From Ephydatia muelleri (Eukaryota > Porifera > Demospongiae > Spongillida > Spongillidae), in the NCBI GenBank assembly GCA_013339895.1, contig JABACO010000016.1, positions 679,694 through 743,693 of the forward strand: 64,000 bases of DNA, given 5' to 3'. Within the stretch, counting starts at the first letter, position 1, and each line of letters begins with the position of its first letter. Positions 19,897 to 30,200 of the stretch are shown here, in pieces. Made by a program: the position numbers and the translations under genes. The notes beneath the pieces are model-generated. The model saw only the letters and a program-made list of their open reading frames with translations. It was not told the origin of the DNA and searched no databases.

Positions 19897-20730
19897 ATGG
19901 GAAACTGCGCATGTATTAGTCAAGCGCCAACTCTGGCGATCTGGGTTCCCACAAAGAACGACCGCATAACACAGAGCATGCAGGTGCAGTATAAATGCGC
20001 CCGCCGCCTGTCCCTCGCCGGCTCGCCAACTTGCGCGTGTCCGCTTAGAAGACTGTTCTCGTGCATGGACAAGCCACGTACAATAATGTTCTTTGCCGAA
20101 CCAGATCAAGGTCTGTACCTGACGGACGAAGTGAAGGAGCTTTGCACAGCGGCTCATAGCGGGGATGTCGATTACGTAAGAGATCTCTTGGACATGGGAG
20201 GCGTGGACCCAAACGCTGCGGACCACAACCAGATGACGGCGCTCCACTACGCCGCGATGCACGCGAGAGAAGAGGTGATCAAGCTACTGGTCCAAAGAGG
20301 CTCCGATCCTAATGCCTCCGACCTCAAAGGAGGCTTCACGCCGTTGCACTGGGTGGTCATAAAAGCGAACCCTCAGACGAGCTCCACCAATCACTTGGAT
20401 CAATCGATAGTCGCTCTTTACCGCGGAGGGGCCAACGTCAACTGTACGGACTTCAACATGTGCACGCCATTGCATATCGCTGCCCAGAAGGGGAACAGGG
20501 ACTGTATCGACACCCTCATCAGATTGGGAGCGAACCCAGAAAAGACGGACATTGTTGGTAGAAGTTGCTTTAGCGTTGCTCAAAATGAAAGTGTTCGTCA
20601 GCTGATGCGGAAAGTTTGGAACAGAAAGGCTTTCGCAGTCTATCACGTACTGGAGGTTCGTTCCGCTTTTTCTGACACGGCACAGCGACCGCCATCCTTA
20701 AGTAGATCTGTCAGTCTGCAGTCACTTTAG
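19897..20730 (+). CDS. Ankyrin-repeat protein, copy C (intronless, 277 aa, predicted dual acylation)
   Basis: Begins MGNCACISQAPT: Gly2 for myristoylation with Cys4 and Cys6 placed for palmitoylation. This differs from copy B in sequence but not in predicted effect. A Cys-rich N-terminal region of about 80 residues leads into the shared core (ELCTAAHSGDVDYVRDLLDM, MTALHYAAMHAREEVIKLL, FTPLHWVVIKANP, CTPLHIAAQKGNRDCIDTL). After LIRLGAN the sequence leaves the A/B version abruptly: the capping helix is GRSCFSVAQNESVRQLM and the tail is YHVLEVRSAFSDTAQRPPS... An A-rich stretch with AATAAA motifs lies at about 20866-20890, about 140 bases past the stop, and probably supplies the polyadenylation signal. 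Confidence 0.88.
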   Translation: MGNCACISQAPTLAIWVPTKNDRITQSMQVQYKCARRLSLAGSPTCACPLRRLFSCMDKPRTIMFFAEPDQGLYLTDEVKELCTAAHSGDVDYVRDLLDMGGVDPNAADHNQMTALHYAAMHAREEVIKLLVQRGSDPNASDLKGGFTPLHWVVIKANPQTSSTNHLDQSIVALYRGGANVNCTDFNMCTPLHIAAQKGNRDCIDTLIRLGANPEKTDIVGRSCFSVAQNESVRQLMRKVWNRKAFAVYHVLEVRSAFSDTAQRPPSLSRSVSLQSL

Positions 20731-22378
20731 CGAACTATGTGACTTATTTGCTGTTGTATGTGTATCAGTATGTATGTATGTGTGTGTGTGTGTGTGTGTG
20801 TGTACGTGTGTGTGTGTGTGTGTTTGTGTGCATATACTTTTGCTGCTGGTGTATTTTTGCGTGCAAAAAATAAAATAAAAAAATAAAAAAATTCATCAAT
20901 CTACTCGTGGCTCTGCCCCAAATTTTCTCAAAGAGAGATTTCTGTGATAAAACTATATAGGGATAAGTTTACTCTGCGGCAATATTCCAATATCAAAACA
21001 ATTGGCTGGGCTAGGATGGGGACATCACAAATTGTGACTATATCTCCAATTATGGACAAAGTGATGTGCAAGGTTAGCAGAATACACCTGAGCTTTATTC
21101 CTCCTCTTCTTCCTTCTCTTCTTCCTCTTCTTCCTCCTCTTCTACCTCCTCATACTGCTCTACTCTCTTCCAACACAATTACACTGGCAATATTTGGTTG
21201 GCATCAGCAAATCATCAAATGCTTCCAATTGTCTCATATACTTTTTCATGAACAATTGCTGCTACCTGTGTGCATCAAAAATTGGAATCAGCAGATAAAA
21301 TCCCTTGTGGGACAAAGGAGACCATGCCACCCGTTGCCAAGAAACCCGACAGGGAGCGCTATTGACCCAAAGACAATATAGGGTAGCTCCAGCCAACTGT
21401 GCTGTACAGATTCAAGTGTGTGTGTGTGTGTGTGTGTGTCCTAGCTGCAATAGTGTGAATAGACCAATTGTGCAGGGTACTTGGAGAGCATGGATTTGCC
21501 TGTGTGCATATCTGTGAATGGCTAGGTAGTTTAGATAGCATGTTAAAGGAGCAAATTGTTGAACAGAAGTGGCAGAAATGTCAATTGCAGTTCTGGTATA
21601 GAACACATGGTTAATGGAAGGAGAAGGATGGCAATTGGAGCAGAGATGAAAGAAAAGCAATCAGATCTAGGTACACAGAGAAATATGTGCAGTTAGAAAC
21701 GTAACTGAAAGCTGAGCCTGTATCTTGACATCCCTTACCATCTGGAATATGAAGAGATGCGAATCAAGGGGGGGGGGGGGGGGGGCAAGACTATTCTTTA
21801 TCACAAAGTCAACCTGAATGGCTTCACTAGTCTAGCCTCTGCATGCTCTGCATGCCTTAGATCACAAGGTGTATTGTTGCCCAAATTGGGCACTTGGATT
21901 AAATGGATGGGGACCAGACAGCCGCATAACCTTTACATGTACAGTATTGTTACGCCACCAATTATCCAACTACAAACCCTAGTACACATCCTAAGCAGCG
22001 AATACAATGCAAACCAGAGTACTCGCACATCCTTTCCATCCATCCCGTCATATTAATTCAAACCATTCACCTTTGACATTTGTTTTTGGATTTTGTCTGC
22101 TTGGCCCTGAATAGGCTGGCTTGCTTGGCCCTGAATAGGCTGGCTTGCTTGGCCCTGAATAGGCTGGCTGTTCCTCAATAAGCCAAATCAATGTTGACTC
22201 TCCCATATGGTAAACCCAAGCACAAGGGTGGGATGGACACTGTGTTGCGTCTTTGTTTTTTTTTGGATTAACCAACACAAAACAAGTTCAAGTGGATCAC
22301 AGCATTTTCTAATCACTTCCCAGGTGTATCCTATACTCTCTTTCCTGCATATCGTGTCCCTATGCCTTTCCTATATAC
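20731..22378. other. Intergenic, ankyrin gene C to assembly gap
   Basis: Includes (TG)n at about 20775-20825 and 21416-21440, a polyG run near 21770-21785 and a threefold 24-bp repeat GGCTGGCTTGCTTGGCCCTG at about 22105-22170. No EDEM3 N-terminal exon and no other gene could be identified. Confidence 0.55.
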
Positions 22379-23378
22379 NNNNNNNNNNNNNNNNNNNNNN
22401 NNNNNNNNNNNNNNNNNNNNNNNNNNNNNNNNNNNNNNNNNNNNNNNNNNNNNNNNNNNNNNNNNNNNNNNNNNNNNNNNNNNNNNNNNNNNNNNNNNNN
22501 NNNNNNNNNNNNNNNNNNNNNNNNNNNNNNNNNNNNNNNNNNNNNNNNNNNNNNNNNNNNNNNNNNNNNNNNNNNNNNNNNNNNNNNNNNNNNNNNNNNN
22601 NNNNNNNNNNNNNNNNNNNNNNNNNNNNNNNNNNNNNNNNNNNNNNNNNNNNNNNNNNNNNNNNNNNNNNNNNNNNNNNNNNNNNNNNNNNNNNNNNNNN
22701 NNNNNNNNNNNNNNNNNNNNNNNNNNNNNNNNNNNNNNNNNNNNNNNNNNNNNNNNNNNNNNNNNNNNNNNNNNNNNNNNNNNNNNNNNNNNNNNNNNNN
22801 NNNNNNNNNNNNNNNNNNNNNNNNNNNNNNNNNNNNNNNNNNNNNNNNNNNNNNNNNNNNNNNNNNNNNNNNNNNNNNNNNNNNNNNNNNNNNNNNNNNN
22901 NNNNNNNNNNNNNNNNNNNNNNNNNNNNNNNNNNNNNNNNNNNNNNNNNNNNNNNNNNNNNNNNNNNNNNNNNNNNNNNNNNNNNNNNNNNNNNNNNNNN
23001 NNNNNNNNNNNNNNNNNNNNNNNNNNNNNNNNNNNNNNNNNNNNNNNNNNNNNNNNNNNNNNNNNNNNNNNNNNNNNNNNNNNNNNNNNNNNNNNNNNNN
23101 NNNNNNNNNNNNNNNNNNNNNNNNNNNNNNNNNNNNNNNNNNNNNNNNNNNNNNNNNNNNNNNNNNNNNNNNNNNNNNNNNNNNNNNNNNNNNNNNNNNN
23201 NNNNNNNNNNNNNNNNNNNNNNNNNNNNNNNNNNNNNNNNNNNNNNNNNNNNNNNNNNNNNNNNNNNNNNNNNNNNNNNNNNNNNNNNNNNNNNNNNNNN
23301 NNNNNNNNNNNNNNNNNNNNNNNNNNNNNNNNNNNNNNNNNNNNNNNNNNNNNNNNNNNNNNNNNNNNNNNNNNNNNN
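22379..23378. other. Assembly gap of exactly 1000 N
   Basis: A round-number run of N, so probably a placeholder of unknown true size. The 5' part of EDEM3 must lie in or beyond it. Confidence 0.99.
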
Positions 23379-26300
23379 ATGCTTTACCATGGAACCAAGA
23401 GCATAACTTTTTACCTGAGGTGAGTATCTTCCCACACCTCCCTCCCTCCCCACACCTCCTCCACCCCCACACCTCCCTCCTCCCCACACCTCCTTCCACC
23501 CCACACCGCTCCTCCTCCCACACCTCCTCCTCCCACCCCTCCCTCCGCCCCCCACAGCCCTCCCTCCAACCCAAGCCGTCCCACTACCAGTCCCTCCACC
23601 CCCGACCCCCCTGCCCCGCTCCACCCACCCCATCCTCGCTCCCCCCACGCCTTCCGCCTCCCCACAAACCCGCCCTCCACCCCATAACCCTCCGCTCCCC
23701 CACGCCATCCCTACCCCTCCTCCCACCACCCTGCCCTCCTCCTCCCAAGACCCCTCCCGCCATCCCCCCACCTTCCCTCCACCCCACCACCCTCCCTCCA
23801 CCCCCACACCTCCCTCCTCCCCCCACCCTTCCTCCTCCCCCCACCCTCCCTCCACCCCACACCCTCCCTCTACCCCACACCCTCTCTAATGCAGGCATTC
23901 ACTTTGGATTTCAAAGTCCACTGGGGCAACCACCCTCTTAGGCCAGAGTTTATCGAGAGCACATACCTGCTCTATAAGGTCGGTACTGCATGTCTGCTGA
24001 TCATGTGACCTAGCTGGTGTTGTTCCGTTGCCAGGCAACCAGGGACCCTTACTACCTTGATGTGGGTAGGACTGTGGTGGACAGCCTACAACGCTATGCA
24101 AGAGTTCCCTGTGGTTTTGCTGCACTCAAGGACCTCAGAACAAACACCCATGAAGACAGGTTAGAGATGGATGGGCCTTTCCGTCTCCTCCATCTCACCT
24201 GTTCCTTCTTCCTGTACTCCTCCCCTCCCCTCACCCTCCTCACCCTCCCTTCACCCACCCTCTCCCTCTTCATCACTTCATCTAACCCTCCCTTCACCCT
24301 CCTCACTCACTCCTCTCACCCTCCTCACTCCCTCCTCACCTCACCCTCTCTTCACCCTCTTCACCCTCCTCACTCCCTCCTCTCACCCTCTTCACCCTCC
24401 TCACTCCCTCCTCACCTCACCCTCTCTTCACCCTCCTCACTCCCTCCTCTCACCCTCTTCACCCTCCTCACTCCCTCCTCACCTCCCTCCCCTCTCTTCA
24501 CCCTCCTCACTCCCTCCTCTCACCCCTCCCTCACCCTCCCTCCCTCACTTCCTCCTCTTAAAGGATGGACTCATATGTGCTGGCTGAAACCTTTAAGTAT
24601 CTCTATCTTCTCTTTGCTGAGGAGAAGGATCTGCTCTTGGACATTGACCAATACCTGTTCACCACAGAGGCCCACCTCCTCCCCCTTACCCTGTCCCTAA
24701 CAAAGGTGGGGCAGAGGAGGAAAGAGGGCGTGAAGGAGAGAGAGGGAATGAGGGGGAGATAGAGTGAGGGAGAGAAGGTGGGGGAGGAGAGAGGAAAGGA
24801 GAGAGAGAGAGGGCAGGGGAGAGATGGAAGGAGAGGTGAGGGGATAGAGGAAGGAAGGAGGTAACAAAAGAGGGGGAAATGGTTGGATGGGGTGCTTGGA
24901 ATAGAGGATGAGAAGATGGCTCATTTGTACTTTGCACTCCCATGGCAGCTGCCCTCTATGAAACAGACTGCTGAGAGGCCACGCCTCCCACCACACCTCC
25001 TTCAGTGCCTAAAGCTCTTCCGACCGTACTCGGAGTACGATGAATATGAGAAGCTTCTGTTGGACCAGTGTACCAGTCCCCGCTTCAAGCTCCTCCCACA
25101 ACTAAAGTGAGGCTTGGTGTCGCCATAGCATCAGGAAGGGTTGGAGGAGGGGGCGGGGGGGGGGGGGGGGGGGATTGTCCCACTTACAAACGGTTCATTC
25201 CACTGACAATCTGATCATAGGAAAACAAAAAGTGAACGTCCTAAGCTGACCCTAGGCATGTTGGACTTCTCCAGTGATGACCACATAGCTACATTGAGGG
25301 ACCTGGGCATCATGGTGGAAGCCATTAGTGGAGGAAAGATACAAGTGTCTCATATGATGCAGAGGGTAAGGTGCACTGCCCTTCCCCACAGGATGTTCTC
25401 ATGATACATCCTCAACATTCCTCCCTCCCCTCCCCCTCTTCCTCCCTCACTCTCCTCCCCTCCCCCTCTTCCTCCCCCACTCTCTCCTCACTCTCTCCTC
25501 CCTCCCTCTCCCTTCTCGTTTTTGTTACTACACTAGGCAAAGACACCTGCAGACGCTGAAGAAGGATGGTTATTAATGCAGGAGATTATGAAAGTTATGG
25601 CGACCCAGCACAACACAGGAGAAAGTTCTGGTATGTGTTCTATGCAGCTATGGGAGGATGACGGCCTGTGAGACATTGGGGAGTGCCATTGTGTACACAT
25701 TGCTTCTGCTCCTTTCAATGTTTTCGCCAGTGCTGTGTCATTCTTGTACATGCATCGTCCATTGACTATCAAAATGTGGAAGACATGCTAATGGGAAAAG
25801 ACAATATCTTTTCTAGCTTTTTTTTTCCATTGACTTGAATCAATGGGAATTCTCCAATGGATAAACAGAGAGAATATGGAGTGTGTTTTTCCTATGCCTG
25901 TGTCAAGTGTAGAGTGCCATGTTGCTCCTTTAATTTATTCTTCGCTTGTTTCTTTCCTCTTTGTTATTACTGTCGATCCCTGCATATTTTGAAGCAAAAT
26001 AGCGCCTAAATTGTTGTGCTAACAAACACAGGTTTGGGTATAGTATTTTGTTACCCCTTATTACATAATGTGGGCAAACTGATATGTGTATGTATTTGGA
26101 GAACAACCTGTATTTAATTCCGAACTCTTACTGACCCTTTGTCTACCCTGTCAGGTGACTCGGTAAACTCTGAGGCCGCTATGGTGAGAGTCTTGTCTCC
26201 TGTCATGGAGAAGAATGAGTTTATCGTAGGTCCAGCCATGTTTGGGCCGCGCCTTGGTGGGGGCAGTGAGTTCCATGTGAGTTCAGATAATGGGAGCATG

Positions 26301-27101
26301 TGTTCATTGGGTTGCAGTGTAACTGTTCATTGCAATTTGTACCATTCATATGTTGTCAGATATCTGGAACACTTGCAGAGCCTCTGCCACAAACTGGATG
26401 TGATCTGTTTACAGAGGACATCACTGGTAAAATTGCTCTGCTTGTCAGAGGTGGATGTTTGTTTATTCATAAGGTAAGGGAACCGTGTGGCCACCACCGG
26501 CTGTTGTTGTAACGGACCCTATTCTCCCTTCCACCTCAAAGGTGCGCAATGCAGAGAAAAGTGGTGCAGCTGGAGTCATCATTGCCGGTACTGCTTCTTT
26601 TGTCTACCTCTGCATTTCCATTCTCCCTCCCCCTCCCTTTGTTTTGTTCATCTTTTGTCCTTATTGTATAATTCTGTCCCCTGTCTTTCTTCCCTACATT
26701 GTAATTACTTCTCTGTCTGTATTTCTTTTCCTCCACTACAAACACCACTCTCATGTCTAGACAACGTCGACTACAGTGCCACAAACGCCACACGTCCGTT
26801 CTCCATGAGTGGGGACGGGACAAACGACTTGCACATCCCTTCGGTGTTCATGCAACAAGAAGACGCCAATCTGTTGAGGCAAGCGCTTGCTTCGCATCCG
26901 GTGAGGGTGATGCTGACCGGGACGAAGGGAGCAGGCAATCAGGAGGTCAAGCAACCGAGCAATGCCGCAACAAAGGAAGGCGAAAGGGCGCAGCCCGACT
27001 CAAACCATCCAGACCCAGTATCCATCGCTGCCTCAGTGGGAAGTGCAGAGGACAGCCATGGTGCAGACACGACACAGAATCTAGGAGTCTCACAACCATG
27101 A
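23379..27101 (+). CDS. EDEM3: EDEM3-like ER alpha-mannosidase with PA domain (3' part; 5' part lost in the gap)
   Basis: A glycoside hydrolase 47 family member that trims mannose from misfolded glycoproteins to send them to ER-associated degradation. Exons: 23379-23419 (5' truncated by N), 23895-23978, 24035-24159, 24564-24705, 24949-25106, 25221-25365, 25537-25630, 26155-26276, 26360-26473, 26542-26587, 26761-27101; phases agree. Mannosidase landmarks: [73 protein letters not shown] and [15 protein letters not shown] domain follows: [25 protein letters not shown] and [13 protein letters not shown]. The PA domain identifies EDEM3 rather than EDEM1/2. The tail is polar and ends ...NLGVSQP without the KDEL-type retrieval signal of vertebrate EDEM3. 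The catalytic N-terminal half cannot be seen. Tail-to-tail with TUBGCP5, 194 bases apart. Confidence 0.9.
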
Positions 27102-27295
27102 GTTTTCACATCTCTGAATTTATATATATTTTTTACTACCCGACTTCTGACAATGAAAACATGATGACATGGGCATTGAAGGGCAGCTCAGAGAGGAGGG
27201 GGAGAGGAGGGAGGGAGAGAGGAGGGAGGGTTGAGGATAATATAATCTTCCATGCTTTGCACCTTGATGTAAGGGATACATGGTCCTGAGAGATG

Positions 27296-30200
27296 TCAAC
27301 TTTTGCCACCAAATATCTTCCTCCCTTGCTTAAGTGTGCTGAGAGAGAATGCCAATGTCTCCACTGCCAAAGATAAGACAGGACATGACAGATATGGTCA
27401 CTCTTTGATCACTTACAGTGTGGATAGGATCCCTTCTCGACTGTCTTCTGCAGGAAGGACACCAGGAAATGAGTGCACTTTGTAAACTCTCCCTCTACAC
27501 GTTCAGCCTCTGCAGCACTGGAAAAGTGACTAATTAGATAGCTGTACCAAATTAACACCTTGATTTGCATTGTGTAGTTGTAGCTCCTTTCTTCACACAC
27601 ACTATCCGAACAAAACACAGCCTCACCTAAACTTGTCCACACACACACGTGAACATACCTGCACAAAACACAGCCTCACCTAAACTTGTCCAGTCCTCTC
27701 TCCCACTTCTGCCTGAAGTGGAGAGCAAGGTTAAGTATCTTCATAATGGCTTCTTTGATGTACGATGCCTTGAAGTCAAACATAACTGTGTGATCAGAGC
27801 AGTGGGCTCTGAAGAAAATGGTACCTTCTTGTTCAGAAGACAGCGGTCGAAAATAGTGTTTACATATTTGTCGTGCACAGAAACAAGTGTGTCTATATCT
27901 TCAGCCTGAGAGGCACCATCATAAGAGGACAGACAATGGTGGGTTAGTGGGACAAAGAGCAGAGCAGCCCCATCATTTGAAATCACCTTTGCAATGTCCT
28001 CTTGGAACTCCAAACCAACGCTGTGGAGTATCTGCAGTGTTCAGTAGACAAAAGAATTTAAAAATGTTCCCCCCCCCCCCCCCCCCCCCCCCACCCCCCC
28101 CCCAAAAAAAAACAAACAAACTACTAATTGGTATATCATATCAACACAAGTACCCAAACCTACCCTGGTCATGAGGTAGTTATTCAAACTGTTAATGAAG
28201 TGGAGAAGTTGAGATTTAAGATGATGGAGCAGCTGGACTTTATGTCTAAGATCAGGAGGTAGTGCCACCCATGTGTCAGCTGGAAGTAAATGGAGACACC
28301 ATTACTAACTCTCATGCAGGTCTACACACATACCACACCACATAAAACCTCATAACACACACAAGCCATACCACACATGCAACACACAATACACACGTAA
28401 CCACACCCACACACACAAGCATTTTTGCTCACTCCTTTGTCTGAGACCTTCAAGACACCATTTTGCCCACTTCACTTGCAACAGGAAACGAAATGTTTCG
28501 TTGTAAGTGTGCATAGCTTCCTCGTTGAAGATGATATTGAGAGGCCACTGGACCTGTGGTGGAGTTACAGGTCATCCAAGGGGGGGGGGGGGGCAATGGA
28601 ATCTAACCTCATATTCCATGGACAATGATAAAACGATATTCATTGAAATATCCTTGGATACCTCCGTGCATACCACACTGATACTGAGTTGTGGCAGAAA
28701 TACCTCAATGGCAACAGTTCTACGTAATGTGACTTCAAATCCTCACCCCTCTCCCCATCCCCCACCCTCAAAACACCCTCACCCCTCTCCCCATCCCCAC
28801 CCTCAAAACATCCTCACCCCTCTCCCCATCCCCCACCCTCAAAACACCCTCACCCCTCTCCCCATCCCCCACCCTCAAAACACCCTCACCCCTCTCCCCA
28901 TCCCCCACCCTCAAAACACCCTCACTCCTCTCCCCACCCTCAAAACACCCTCACCCCTCTCCCCACCCTCAAAACACCCTCACCCCTCTCCCCACCCTCA
29001 AAACACCCTCACCCCTCTCCCCATCCCCCACCCTCAAAACAAGGACCAAAAGAGACACAAACAATGTACAAATAAACAAAAGTGAATTTGTTGTAATAAT
29101 TTTGGTGGAAGGGAGAAAAGGCATGCCAGAAGCTGTTAGCAAAATAACTCAAGAGGAGTGGCTAAAGGTGTGGCTTGGGCTTAGATATAGTTTTTTATGT
29201 GTTCTTGGATAGGGCCACCTGAGGCACATTTAACCTGCCCCTTGCCAGTAACCACACCCACTCACTCCTTTCCAAACACTGAGCAGAATCTCATCTGCAG
29301 AGCTTCCTGGAACATGGCGTTGAGGTAAGAGTCATGTTGCCATGGCTCCTGATTCAAGATCTGCAGTAGATGGGAAAGAAACAAGGTGAAAAGGAAGAAG
29401 GGAGGAGAAAGGGGAGAGATGGGGAGGAGGAAGGGGAGAGATGGGGAGGAGGAAGGGGAGAGATAGGGAGGAGGAAGGGGAGAGATGGGGAGGAAGGGGA
29501 GAGATGGGGAGGAGGAAGGGGAGAGATGGAGAGGAGGAAGGGGAGAGATGGGGAGGAAGGGAGGGTAAGATGGAAGAAGGAAGGGAATGGAATAATGACA
29601 CACCCTCTGAAAGATATCGGAGTAGAACTGGTGCATTACATCCCCAGCTTCCATCAGGAAGAACAGTCTCACAGTTCTGAAGTGCTCCATCAACATGTAT
29701 CTTGTGTGTAGCAGTCTCATTACTGCCCCAGATGCCTGTACATAGGGACATACCATTACATCATCTCATCAGAGGGATGATGCATTACATCATCTCATCC
29801 AAGGGGACAGTGCACATCATCTTACCAGTACACACACCATTACATCATCTTATCAGTGCCCACACCATTACATCATCTCATCAAAACACAGACTTGCCAC
29901 ATATATCTGCACAATACAACAACATAGCACTCCTCTAGCACCACACAGCACCCCATTAGCACCACATGGCACTCTTAGCACCACATGGTGCTCTATTAGC
30001 ACCAAACAAGCACCACACTCTACACTGACCCTAACATACCCGAACATATCGTTTCTGCACAAGTGATTGGAAGCAGTCCTCAAGAATGGAGGCCAATGGT
30101 TTGTGTAGTGAACAACCTGTAGTTGAAGATACCTCCCTTGCAAGCCCTTTCATACGCATGCTAATCAGTCACATGATTTATTGATCCTGGTGGTCACTTT

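Noticed and set aside
20866..20895. A-rich tract after ankyrin gene C as proof of retroposition
   Set aside because: It contains AATAAA motifs and may simply be a polyadenylation region. No target-site duplication was found and copies A and B have no such tract, so retroposition is not shown.
20944..22378. Possible degraded transposon or EDEM3 exons
   Set aside because: No transposase motif or GH47 block could be read in any frame.
22207..23855. Long open frames crossing the N run
   Set aside because: They are open only because N codons are not stops; no real sequence supports them.
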